64,000 nt of DNA from positions 119,047,741-119,111,740 of the forward strand of contig CM041465.1 of assembly GCA_023213395.1 (NCBI GenBank), in the 5' to 3' direction. This DNA comes from Cycas panzhihuaensis (lineage: Eukaryota > Cycadophyta). The position numbers and the translations under genes were made by a program. Numbering within the stretch: the stretch's first letter is position 1; every line of letters starts with the position of its first letter. Below the pieces are notes generated by a model. It was given only the letters and a program-made list of their open reading frames with translations. It made no database searches and was not told the origin of the DNA. Shown here piece by piece: positions 1-10,249 of the stretch.

Positions 1-873
1 TATCTTATTAGTATTATGTAAATTATAGATAATGGTGTATACCTCCCTTCTTCAATAAAATATGCTTAATATTATATATTTTTTAAGGTTAACTTCAATA
101 GCTTAAAACTTGATAAAAAAGACTTCAAATCTAAGAAATAATACCACTAATAGATAGTTCTAGAAATTAGTTTTCTAGGGATATAAAATTTTTAAAAAAT
201 GGACACTGTATGCTCAAGTTATAGTCAAAACAAAATGGCATACCCTTTTTCTAATGTTGCAAAATAATTAAAAAGGGAATATTCCTTAGAATATCTTTAT
301 GTTAACTAGTGTGCAACTTTACGTAAGACAATTTTTTATAATTTCGAAAGGGTTTTCCTCTCTACAGAAGAATCCAATTTCTCCCAAACTTTGTAGGTGG
401 ATAGATCATGATGTGACGATTAAAACAAGTACCCCCTTCGAGGGGTTTCATTAGAATTTTGGTCGTCAATCTTTGTTTCTTAATTTTCTTGGACCGTATT
501 ACTCTGATAGCAATTGTTATGAAACTAGTTTGTAACCTGAAGATAAATTCCAATTGCACAAGATAGCACACGGGATAGTGAGGAAATGAATAGTCAAAAG
601 ATCATATGTTTTATTGATTAAAGTTAAATGATGATGTTCAATACATTAGAGGCCTCATTTATATGTGCATAATAGGGCCCTTTATTAAAAGTCATAACTC
701 TTCAGCATATACCACTTCATTGAATGAATAATTAATTAACCTTTAAGGAGGTTTGTAACACAACATCACTCAAGAGCCACATTAGCAACTAGCTTAATAA
801 TAATAATAACTAGTTAGCACCTCTTGCAATCCAAGTCAATAGCCCCAACACTTACCATAGCCTCAACTATAAA
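1..873. other. Unassigned AT-rich sequence
   Basis: No gene, LTR or recognisable domain was seen on either strand. The longest open frame (minus strand, 362-571) has no recognisable motif. There is a short TAA run near 795-808. The right edge ends in ATAAC (874-878), the left target duplication of the next element. Confidence 0.5.
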
Positions 874-878
874 ATAAC

Positions 879-1102
879 TATTGGAAAATAGAACTTACAA
901 TAAGATATTGACAAACAAAATAGAACACCTCCACAGGATCGAACGGTACCCTTAAGGTACCTCAAATTGTATTAACAAAACAACCTTACAACAACATTAC
1001 AATATGATACACTATGTTGTGTATTTATAGTATATGTCAATATAGAGATAGTAGGACCCACTTGCATGTGGGATAAATCAAATGTACATTAATATTCTAA
1101 CA
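879..1102 (-). repeat. 3' LTR of gag-only element copy 1
   Basis: It aligns along its whole length with 3668-3891. The inner end is intact (TGTTAG on the minus strand). The outer end has changed from CA to TA, so the plus strand reads TATTGG instead of TGTTGG. Confidence 0.9.
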
Positions 1103-1125
1103 CTTCCTCTTAATGTACATTTAGG

Positions 1126-2208
1126 TCATTTGTATTTGTAACACTTTGTCCTTGGAAATGTTTTGAGAATGATGTCTTCAACCTGATTCTTGTCTTCAAT
1201 CTTGTAGTGATGTCTTTGTTGCAGAATGATATCTTCATCTTGATTTTCATCTTCAATTCTGTACCGATGCCTTTGTAAGATGATATCCTTAGCTTGATTT
1301 CTGTCTTCAATCTTGTAGTAATGATGTTGATGTAACAACTCTAGCAAGTGTAAATCATGATTCTTCATTGTGCTTGGTCTAGTCTTATTATGATGTAGAT
1401 CCTGTAAATAACCATCTTCAATCACAACTTGCCTGTCATTATTATCTTGTATAAACTCTTGAACACTATGTACAACAGTGATTTCTTCAACCTTAGGAGT
1501 GGAGTCTTAATCAACTTGCATACTCTTTGAACTTGAAATGATGCTCAAAGAAGAAATATTATTCAAACTTGAATCAATACTTAAAGTAGGAATATCATCA
1601 ATATAAGACTCGTCCTTTATAGAACCATCGGATTCATATTCAATCTCCCTTGAAATCAATTTATCACTTTCAATGTTTTCATCTGTAATCTCATCAATGC
1701 ATTCAACAGTAGAAGTTTCATTAGTACTTAAACATTCTTCATATTGAGATGCTGTCTCATTAGTGTTGATGATACCTTCTTCATTCATTGTACCTGTACC
1801 ATAACTAGCCTTAATTGCTTTTTCAATAATTCGTTGTGTTTCTTTAGGAGTTTGTTCAAATACTTCCCTTAGAAAATCCCAAGCTTTTTTAGCATTACTT
1901 GTATGTAGAATCATAGGAATAACAAAATGGAATTTGGAAGGAAGATCAATATCATTGAATGCAGCATGAATCATAATAAATGCTTTCCTATCTTTCTTCT
2001 CAAGCATTTCCTTTTCTTCTTCATCATTAGGGATATCATATTCATCAGTAACAATCTTCCATAAACCTCTAGCTATGAATAGATGTCTCATTTTAATTGT
2101 CCAAAAGAAGTAGTCTTCACCATTTCACTTAGGTACTGGAAGAAATGAATCCCTTAAGTAATATTCATTTATTTTAGGAGCATATATAACCACATTATTA
2201 TCCTCCAT
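1126..2208 (-). pseudogene. Copia-type gag-like gene, broken by two stops (copy 1)
   Basis: One frame of 361 codons starts at the ATG at 2206-2208 and ends at a TGA at 1126-1128. The N-terminal third is a copia gag domain of the DUF4219/UBN2 type: a DSFLPVPK / NGEDYFFWTIKMR start, then LFIARGLWKIV, DRKAFIMI and AWDFLREVF. The middle is acidic and Ser/Thr-rich, and the C-terminus carries three 18-19-residue repeats. No CCHC zinc knuckle is visible, which is unusual for gag. A TGA at 2125-2127 and a TAA at 1507-1509 interrupt it. At both sites the sister copy has a sense codon (TGC and CAA), so these are later lesions. The product would have packaged element RNA. Gag homology is clear; the function of the tail is unknown. 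Confidence 0.85.
1159..1323 (-). repeat. Three tandem 18-19-codon repeats in the gag-like C-terminus
   Basis: Each unit has the pattern H-x-Y-(K/R)-I-E-D-x-N-Q-x-x-D-I-I-L-(Q/K). Three units follow head to tail at the end of the gene. The same three units occur in the sister copy at 36788-36952. They are mixed-charge and predicted helical by eye. Their role is unknown. Confidence 0.8.
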
Positions 2209-3652
2209 GATTGTAAATGTCATTTTCTAACACCATGTCCCTTTTCCAATCAACAAATTCACCCATCAATCTCAACAAAGCTTCTCATGTCTCATGTCCC
2301 TCATATCACTGACTTCATTATCACACCATTGCCTTATGCATCTCACATATTGCCAAATAGTCACATACAAAGAATATCTGAAGTACTTTCTTCACCATAG
2401 AATCAAAGCTTATACCACATACATCTCACAGGAATCATGCATACCTCATGTCACCATTAAATCACCAAGACACATCACACTTCACTTGATTATCTAAAAC
2501 ATACAACACATGCCATTAAACTATTTAATAATTTTGCTTCCTTGCAACTCAAGTATCTTTAACAAGAAACTCATCCTTCTTTGCCCATTTAATCAACTAG
2601 AATACATCATCAAACATCCCTAATCTCATCCTCAAAACATACCTAATAATTGCCTAATCTTGTCATGTTAACCTCACATACAATAAGCATCTCATTGCCT
2701 CATATCATTATCTTTCTTGCCCTTAAATTAGTCTTATAATGCCCATAAAGTCCCTTCACATACATCACATTCCAAAGAGCACTAAATCACCATATGCCAC
2801 CCAACTCATTCATGCAAACACATGTACTGTTGCTTCATCACCATACTATGTCATCATCACAATAGCTCTCTCATATGAACACATGTAAGAAGGTACTTAA
2901 TTTTCCATTAAACAATCACCATCATACACTTCAAATCACTAATAGAGTGCCAAATGCATTCACATCAACATAACTTAATATCATCTCACTTATAACAACA
3001 CTCTCCCATGCACAACATATATAAGAGAGCCTCAAACAATCACTTCATTACCATTGCCTCATTCATGTCACCATATCAATATGAAACCCTTAAATTCTAA
3101 AAAACTTATTTCTGAAAAGAAGTATAGCTCAAAAATACATAAAATATGGATGGAAATGATGGCCTTTGAAATACGATTCCAATAGTTTAGATGAAATTGA
3201 ATTCTGATATCCAGATCAAAAGTTATGCTCCTTTTAAGAATTTCACAATTAGGGTTTTTAGGGGCTGTAATAGTACCTTCTGATAAATTACTCATAACTT
3301 TTTATTCTAAACTCTAATGAACCTCAAACCACTTCCATTAGAAATAAAATTTAAAAATGCATAGAATTAAAAAAAAATTGAGGTCATTTGGATACCTGTA
3401 GCCAAAGTTATAGCTCTTTGAAGTTGAGGTTGTAGATCTATCCCAAAAATATGGCGACGGAAAAAATATAGGCCAAAATTAATTCTGCTGTAATTTTCAT
3501 ACTTTCACCCCAAAATCTATAGTGCGACCACTTAAATTTTATAGAACGAGCTATTTCGTCTCAATTTTGCCATTACTTTTTAGAAATTTCAACGTTATGG
3601 CACCTCCCAAATCACTGCTCTAATACCGAACAAAAATACCTCTCTCAACTTG
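2209..3652 (-). other. 5' leader of gag-only element copy 1
   Basis: About 1.44 kb lies between primer site and gag start and aligns throughout with 34457-35884 of copy 2. It contains an open stretch (minus strand, 3068-3295) also visible in copy 2, but copy 2 lacks the start codon and has extra stops, so I do not call a gene. It probably held the packaging signal; that is inference. Confidence 0.6.
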
Positions 3653-3667
3653 GGCACTCTGATACCA
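3653..3667 (-). other. Primer-binding site, initiator-Met tRNA type
   Basis: The minus strand reads TGGTATCAGAGTGCC directly after the 5' LTR end CCAACA. This is the usual copia primer site. Confidence 0.9.
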
Positions 3668-3891
3668 TGTTGGAAAATAGAACCTGCAATAAGATATTGA
3701 TAAACAAAATAGAACACCTCCATAGGATCGAATCTGCACTTTAAGGTACCTCAAATTGTATTAACAAAGCATCCTTACAACAACATTACAATATGATACA
3801 CTATGTTGTGTATTTATAGTACATGTCAACATAGAGAGAGTAGGACCCACTTGCATGTGGGATAAATCAAATGTACATTAATATTCTAACA
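3668..3891 (-). repeat. 5' LTR of gag-only element copy 1
   Basis: This 224-bp LTR runs TGTTAG...CCAACA on the minus strand with both ends intact. It is followed on the plus strand by the target duplication ATAAC (3892-3896). Confidence 0.9.
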
Positions 3892-3896
3892 ATAAC

Positions 3897-4420
3897 TAGT
3901 AGAGTAGACTAAATGTCACCTACCTTTATTGTGGAAAAGTTGGTTACCTTATTTTTAAATATAGGATACGTCAATTTGATTTATAACTCTTGAAAAATCA
4001 AAAGAGATAATCTTATGTGCCTAACTTCTAACAAGCTACCCTATATTATCAACAAACAACCCTATTTTATCAACAAGGAGCACCCTTTTATCAACAAGGT
4101 GGTTCAAGCTAAAGGCAAAGTTATCTATAAGAAGGACTATGCCCTCTATAAGAATCCTATTTTCCACAATAAGGAGGTCCTATTTTAGAATAAGGAGCCC
4201 CCTATTACTAATAAGGTGGCCCTATTTCACAGTAAGGAAGCCCTTTCTATCAATAAATAGGGCCATCATTTCAACCATAAGGATAATTCTACCAATAAAA
4301 TTGGAATCCAAGACCTACTAAAAGCCAAAGACCACAGAATAGACAGTGGTTCCCTAATAGAAATCACAGGAACCAATAAAACATTTAATAATAAGGAGGT
4401 AACTTAAGAGATAACTACGA
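3897..4420 (+). pseudogene. Copia I gag C-terminal Pro/Gln/Gly-rich linker
   Basis: From about 4030 to 4330 the sequence is an imperfect array of roughly 24-bp units. In one frame they encode PYYQQG/GGP-like repeats, followed by a basic tail (NWNPRPTKSQRPQNRQWF). The first units keep CAA-CAA, while most later ones read CAA-TAA or similar, so nearly every in-frame stop sits where Gln is expected. Frame shifts occur before 4130. Such Q/P-rich linkers lie between gag and the zinc-knuckle/protease region of copia polyproteins. No further upstream gag was recognised between 3897 and 4020. The left part of this element is not identifiable left of 879 either. Confidence 0.6.
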
Positions 4421-4450
4421 TTCTTCCTTCCACAACCTATTATTTGTAAC

Positions 4451-4975
4451 ATGAGCTTCTCAACTTGATGAAAACTCTTGGATCCTTTACTTGGATGCAA
4501 CTAGATACATGACCAGTTCAAAAAAGTTATTGGAAGAGACCTACTAAATAAGCACCCAAACAGTCATATTTGGTGATAATTTGATGTATGATATGACCAA
4601 AATTGGTTAGGCTCTGATAGCATTAAAAGATTCTAACATCATGAACCATATCAACGATGTGTTCCTTGTTCAAGGAATGAAGATGTACCTACTCTCCATT
4701 AGCCAAATAGATAAGTAGAATCTAGATGTCCTCTTTAGCCAAGGTATTTGTAAAATTGTAGATCATGCAATTGGTAAACTTGTAGCCATAGGATATAGAG
4801 ATGGTGTTTCAGATAGGTTAGATGGTATCTCCCTTACCACTACTCAATAAAATGAATCCTGCTCAATGGTCAATACAGCTCAACTTGATAAGGAGAAAGA
4901 TGTAATTATTGAAGAGTCCCTTTATATCCAAGAACCAGGTGAATGCTCATATTTAAAGGACATTGTCATCCCAAA
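4451..4975 (+). pseudogene. Copia I protease remnant
   Basis: The frame reads WILYLDATRYMTSS, a decayed form of the copia protease start (W-I-L-D-S/T-G-A-S-x-H-M-T). It is followed by conserved-looking text such as VFLVQGMKMYLLSISQ, which corresponds to the usual V.YVPGLKxNLLSVSQ. The catalytic D-S/T-G triad is lost (D-A-T). Several TAG/TAA stops are present. It would have cleaved the gag-pol polyprotein. Confidence 0.75.
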
Positions 4976-5870
4976 TAGCTCCAAAGACTAATTATGACAT
5001 TAATGCCTTGGTCATTTAAATATATAAAGCTTGAACCTAATGTCTAGGCTTAAAATGATACATGGTCTACCTAAAATTAAGAGATACAGTAGCATATGTA
5101 AGGCATGCCTAAAGGGAAAGCAACAGAGAGAAAATTTCTCTTCTAAGAATACATGGAGAGCCTCAGCACCATTAAGAGTTAGTCCACTCAGACATCTGTC
5201 AGCCCATGTCAATCCAATCAATCAATGAAAGCCTATATTTTATAACCTTCATAGATGACTTCTCAAGGAAATTGTGGGTCTACTTCATGAGAAATAAGTA
5301 CCAAGATACAAACAAATTCAAAGAGTTTAAATCTATAGTTGAGAATGGAAGTGGTATGACAATTAAGACCCTCATATTAGATAATGGTGGTTAGTATATT
5401 TCCATTCAATTCAATAACTTATACAAGGCACATGGCATCTAATGCCAATTTTCAATACCCCATATACCATAACAAAATGGTGTAGTTAAAAAGATGAATA
5501 ATGCATTGGTAAATAAAGAAAAATCCATGCTTAGTGCAACCAATCTTACCACCAGATTTTGGATTAATGCCATGACTACAATTGCATACCTACTCAATAT
5601 AAGTCTCATAGTTATGATTAGGAATATTACTTCTAAGGAAGCTTAGTTGGGATAGAAACCAAATATTACACACTTGAAGATTTTTTTTAATGCATGACAT
5701 ATAAACTTATTCCAAAAGAGAACAAAAGGAAGCTAGATGATAAGAGCCTAAAATACATCTTCTTTGGCTATATACCTGGTTGCAAAGCCTACAAATTATT
5801 TGATATTATTGGGAACCAAGCCTACACAACTCATGATATAATATTTGTAGAGGACACATAGGACTTAACT
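4976..5870 (+). pseudogene. Copia I GAG-pre-integrase and integrase
   Basis: The zinc-binding start is recognisable (CLGHLNI...SLNLMSRLKM...ICKACLKGKQ), followed by LVHSDIC (first catalytic Asp), FIDDFSRKLWVYFM, LDNGG (second Asp) and P-stop-QNGVV. The third catalytic residue, Glu in QQNGVVE, is now Lys. The first Gln of that motif is a TAA. The C-terminal part reads KPNITHLKIF and FFGYIPGCKAYKLFD. One frameshift (near 5190-5220) and several TAG/TAA stops are present; TGG to TAG is seen in the EAW motif. It is a plant Tork/Ale-like copia integrase, non-functional. Confidence 0.88.
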
Positions 5871-6229
5871 CTCTCTTAAACTTAATTTATAGCAATAGAT
5901 AAAATTGGTACATCATAAGTGCCTCTTAGGTAAAATTTGGAGCCATCAGTACTAACCTTATCCTACACTCTAGGTCCTTCATTAATTCCAGTAACCTTTA
6001 TATCAATAACATAAGTAATCACAACCTTGCCACCTATTTTAGTTGATGACCTTCAGGTGAAAGCTACCAGCATTCAATCACCTCTTAACTGGGCATAACA
6101 ATTATTAAAGGATGCTCCTCCTCCTCCCATAATTGCTAAAAGACTTTTAAAAATGAGACACTCCACAAATTTTATCTTAATGGCATGTGTCTTAGAAACA
6201 CCTAAGCCTTCCATATTTGAGGATTCAAT

Positions 6230-7610
6230 CAAAGACCAAATGTGAAAAGCAACTATGGATAGAGAGATGAACTCCATCATAAAAACTAACACTTGGGAGC
6301 TAATAGAATTGCTACCTGGAAGAAAGGTAATTAATTATAAATGGCTATACAAGATAAAATTATATGTTGATGGCACTGTCAAGTGTCACAAAGCTTGTCC
6401 TATAGCAAAAGGTTTTAAATAATATGAGGGGATTAACTATGATGAGACCTTTTCATCAATAGCCAACATGACTATATTTTGTTTAGTTATGTCACTAGTA
6501 CCCCAATTCAATTAGCCTATTTACCAAATAGATGTGAAGAGTGCTTTCCTTAATGGAGAGCTAAAAAAAAAGGTTTTCTTAAAATAACCCCCTAGCTCTA
6601 TTATTCCAAGTCAAGAACACTTAGTCTATAAATTTAAAAAAGCCCTATATAGACTCAAGTAAATACGATGTGCCTGGTACATAAAGATTGATACCTTTCT
6701 CACACAACGTGGATTTAATTATTCATCCTTTAACCTAGATTTGTATATATAACTTAACCACAGTCATTGTTCTCTATGTGGATGATCTTGTAATTACTAA
6801 TAATGACATAGAAGGCATTACTTGGATTTAGTTAGAATTGAAAAACAACTTTGAGATGACAAATCTTGGGTTGCTTCGTTACTTCCTTAGAATTAAAGTT
6901 TCGCAAGAGCTAGGACACATCTTCCTAACTCAAATAAAATATGCCAATGAGCTCTTAGAAAGATTTAGGATGACACAATATAAGATAGCATTAATTCTTA
7001 TGGAGATAGTAACGAAGATGAACTTAGATAAATAAGGAAAGCCTTTTGATCCTACTTTATACTGACAGTTAGTTGGAAGCCTTATTTATCTTACCCACAC
7101 TTGATTGGACATATCATATATAATAGGGATTTACTCCAAGTATATGTCACAACCAAAAATATCTCATTGGAAAGCCACAACCAGGATCCTCAAATATATT
7201 CATGGCACATATCAGTTTAGTCTTAAATACAATCAAACTGACTCCCCTATCGTAAAGGGATACATAGATGTTGATTAGATAGTTTGCTAGGACACTTGTT
7301 AATAACAGAGTTAATTTAGTTTAGAAGGATTCTCATCAAGCTTAGACTTCAATAATATGCACCCACCATCCTCTATTATAATAATCAAAGTGTGTTGAAG
7401 ATGATGAAAAATCTTATATTCCATGCCAGAACCAAGCACATTGAGGTCCATTATCACTTCATCTGTGAACATGTTTAGAATAGAGAAGTTACTCTCATCT
7501 ACTATCCAACTAAGGACCAAGTTGCAGATATCTTCATAAAACCACTTGGTAAACTAAAGTTTGAATAATTTTGACACAACCTCAGCATCAGAATAAATGA
7601 AGCTACTATT
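6230..7610 (+). pseudogene. Copia I reverse transcriptase and RNase H
   Basis: RT begins at NSIIKTNTWELIELLPG and continues with NYKWLYKIKL, GINYDETFSSIANM, IDVKSAFLNGELK, the intact polymerase box LYVDDL (near 6773-6790), and GLLRYFLRIKVSQ. RNase H follows (QLVGSLIYLTHT...). The end is a frame-shifted stretch corresponding to ARTKHIEVHYHF and PTKDQVADIFIKPL. The catalytic YVDD is retained although the gene is dead through many TAA/TAG and frame changes. The frame ends at the purine tract AAGAGAGGG (7611-7619). Confidence 0.88.
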
Positions 7611-7619
7611 AAGAGAGGG

Positions 7620-7990
7620 TGTTAAAACATTATAATAACATCCTCATTTCATGTAAATTTATATTTATTTTATGTATATTATAACTTTAAGCAACCCCCA
7701 ATGTAAATTTATTCTTATTATATAATCAAGTCAGGTCCACTGCATGTGCCACTTAGTTAGCCAATTATAATCCTTGAAATATTGATGGGTTGCTTATAAA
7801 TTAAGCCCTGCATCATTCTTTTGCATATAATTTTGAAGTATATATGGAATTTATGCCCAAATTAAGCCTCACGTGGTGACCAATTTACCCATGAATGTTT
7901 TATCTCAGTTCTACTCTTGTCTTTTGCTTGTTCATTACATTATTTTGATGTTGTAGCTTGTCATTTAGCCAGTAGTGCATAGTTTATAGA
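7620..7990 (+). repeat. 3' LTR of Copia I (right end uncertain)
   Basis: It starts with TGTTAAAACATT directly after the purine tract AAGAGAGGG that closes pol. No second copy is present in the window, so the right boundary cannot be fixed; 7990 is a placeholder. The 5' LTR was not found. Confidence 0.5.
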
Positions 7991-8450
7991 TCTTGGATGA
8001 TTTTCTCATCTAAGGTTATGGCATTCTTTAATTCTACTTCACTTTCTTTTTCTTTAAATGTATAGTATATGTTCCAAGTCTTTTTAGTACCATTAACATA
8101 CTTACAAAAATACTATTATTTTACTAATCATTTATTAATTTCTAAATAAGTGTTATTAATTTGTTTAGGAAGCTAGTTAATGTGTTTTAAGTTAAACATT
8201 ATATAATTGTTCTTTTGATTTTGTGAATACTTATTGAAAACTTCATAGACCATATTCATTTAAATCAACATTTGGGAGGTCACAAAAGATAGAGATAATA
8301 AAATTGGTGACCATACTATGGAGACTTTTCCTAAAAATATTATTTCATTATTTTTAGAATTGTCATTATACATACCCATAAGGTTTGTTATGTTTTAAAA
8401 TTAGTTGAATCATTAAAAAATCCATATATCTACTCATTGAAAGCTTAGGG
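7991..8450. other. Unassigned AT-rich sequence
   Basis: I see no coding similarity or repeat pair here. Confidence 0.4.
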
Positions 8451-9330
8451 TATACAAGAAGAACTACAAAGTTCTCCTTAAGAGAGAAAGCCAAGGAGAA
8501 CTACTAGTTATCCTAAGGTTACTAGATAAATAGAGGAAGAAAATTTCTTCTCTAATCAAGATTCCCCAAAGCTAAAAGCATCATCAGAGATGGTTGGATA
8601 GGATGTACCACATAGAGATGTTCTCCCCTAGATCTAGAATATCCCTCTAAATTTGGAAGATGAGTAGTAGGAGATATCTAAGACAACCCTAGAGGCCTTC
8701 CTAAAGTTTAAAGGAGATAGGATAATAAGTGTAGAACAACACATATAAAACTTCTCCATTATATGTATGAAATTCAGCATTATTAAGCTTGAGGTGCTTA
8801 TGAGGCCTTTTGTGTATTCTTTAATAGAAAATACTAATGCATTGTTCTAGTCTTTGCTAAATTATTCTGTTAGAGATTGGAAAGGTATAATGCTAATATT
8901 TAGAACTAAATATAATAGCAAGAAAATATTGGCCATAATTACTAGAGAATTGTTGAGTATTAAAAAAGGAACTACAAAAAACACCACTAATTATGTTAAG
9001 AGGTTTAAGAATACTTTGAGACAAATTAATGTTGAACATAAACTTAAGTTATCTTAATGGAGTGGTTTCTAGATGGGTTTGACCTTGAAACTAGGCTCCT
9101 GATTGTTCTTAAAGAACCAAAAAAAATTTAATGCATAAAAGCCCTCACTCTTGATCTTGAAATAATTATGGAGAGATGGGAAATAACTCCTTTCCCTCTA
9201 TTTTGAGTTGCTCCTAAAAGGGAGATTCCTCCACTAATTTGTAAAGTAAAAGGAGGTTTGAATGCTATAATTAGAAAGCTAAATAAGTGTAATATTGAAA
9301 AAAGTGAGCCAAAAAAAAAGAGCCTCAATG
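8451..9330 (+). pseudogene. Ty3/gypsy gag fragment
   Basis: The frame includes FLKFKGDRIISVEQHI, NFSIICMKF, RPFVYSLIENTNALF and SLLNYSVRDWKGIMLIF. An open stretch at 8854-9057 continues with KGTTKNTTNYVKRFKNTLRQIN. This is the order of the Retrotrans_gag domain (W-F-x-L-P, S-W-x-x-L, F-x-x-x-F, E-S-x-x-x-F-x-x-R-F). Stops (TAG, TAA) and frame changes follow after 9055. No protease or pol follows and LTRs were not identified, so it is an isolated piece. Confidence 0.65.
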
Positions 9331-9461
9331 TTATATAATTGCCTTCCACTAGTAGAACTAGGTTAGTAATTCATGTGATTAAGTTGTGTGATGGTTAGAG
9401 CTTCCTATAAATGTGTGTACATGAGCCATTTATGTACTCTAATAAAAGCAGGGGCCATTTT

Positions 9462-9722
9462 TTCAACCAATAGAATTTTATAAGGAAGGGCCTCTCTTAC
9501 CTATTTAAGGCCCAAAATTTGTAAAGGAGGGTTATGTCTATAATTCATTTATGATGCTATACTTTCATATAAATTTAGTGATCTTTTGATGTTCTTGTAA
9601 GCATCTCTTTTTCTATAACCTTAGTGAATAAAGTAATGATAAAAAAGAATTGGCCATATATTTCATATCTTTTATACTCTTTTATATTAAATTGGTACAG
9701 ATTACCTATGAAACCCTTCCAA
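9462..9722 (+). repeat. 5' LTR of Copia II (approximate)
   Basis: It lies directly upstream of a copia primer site and shows patchy similarity with 12122-12363, mainly AGGGC..TTTAAGG near the start and TTTTATAC...CCTATGAA.CCCT near the end. Both LTRs are strongly decayed, so the start is approximate. Confidence 0.5.
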
Positions 9723-9723
9723 G

Positions 9724-9738
9724 TGGTATCAAAGCTAG
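9724..9738 (+). other. Primer-binding site of Copia II
   Basis: TGGTATCAAAGCTAG is a one-base variant of the initiator-Met primer site TGGTATCAGAGC. Confidence 0.75.
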
Positions 9739-10240
9739 GTCTATAGACTTATTTGAAGTAACAAAGTATGATTAAGAAGAAGCAAATTAGTAGGGGTGAA
9801 GAAATTGGTAATTTTTCTTTCCTATGGTGAAACTCCTCAAAACCTCTCTCATATTTACTTCTACTTTCTTTTTTATAATAACTTTATAAACTCCTATAAT
9901 TAGCTACAACCAAGGAACAAACTCTCCTCTCTCTTTCCCTTAGATATTAGGTATAAATCCTAAGTTAAGGGTCTATAAATATCATAGGGAACTATTATTT
10001 TTAGCTAAGCATATATAGGTATATATTTTTACATGAATTGAAATAGATCACAATGTTTATGTAGGCCTAAGAGAGTACTTGACTATAGAATCAAACCTCC
10101 ATGTACCTTCAGGTATATCAGAAGACCCTTTTAGGTTCTCCTTCTTACCTAGTATAGGCAAATCATTAACTTTTTATTATCTATAATGCAATTGTTAGTG
10201 GCTAGTACTAAGAAGATACCCTTCTATATGACATTTATGC
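9739..10240 (+). other. Copia II leader, no gene seen
   Basis: Between the primer site and the integrase tail at about 10250 there is no gag, protease or integrase core. They appear to be deleted or replaced. Confidence 0.45.
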
Positions 10241-10249
10241 CTATAAGAA

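Larger units (their letters stand above)
879..3891 (-). mobile_element. Non-autonomous gag-only LTR element, copy 1 (TR-GAG-like)
   Basis: This is a complete 3013-bp element. It has two LTRs of 224 bp that are about 93% identical by eye. It also has a primer site at 3653-3667 (minus strand TGGTATCAGAGTGCC) and a purine tract beside the 3' LTR (minus strand TAAGAGGAAG, 1103-1112). A 5-bp target duplication ATAAC lies at 874-878 and 3892-3896. Between the LTRs lie a leader of about 1.45 kb and a single gag-like gene. No protease, integrase, RT or RNase H remains, so it would have needed a copia element for mobilisation. A sister copy in the opposite orientation lies at 34220-37230. The organisation matches the TR-GAG class known from plants; the class assignment is inference. 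Confidence 0.9.

Noticed and set aside
3068-3295. Small conserved ORF in the leader of the gag-only element
   Set aside because: Copy 2 (34810-35040) lacks the start codon and has stops near the end; the similarity is that of the whole leader, not of a protein.
4139-4321. A genetic code reading TAA/TAG as Gln (ciliate-like), since so many stops sit at Gln positions
   Set aside because: The same genes still use CAA/CAG for Gln, Trp TGG has also become TAG, Arg has become Cys, and frameshifts are common. Deamination decay of dead elements explains all of this.
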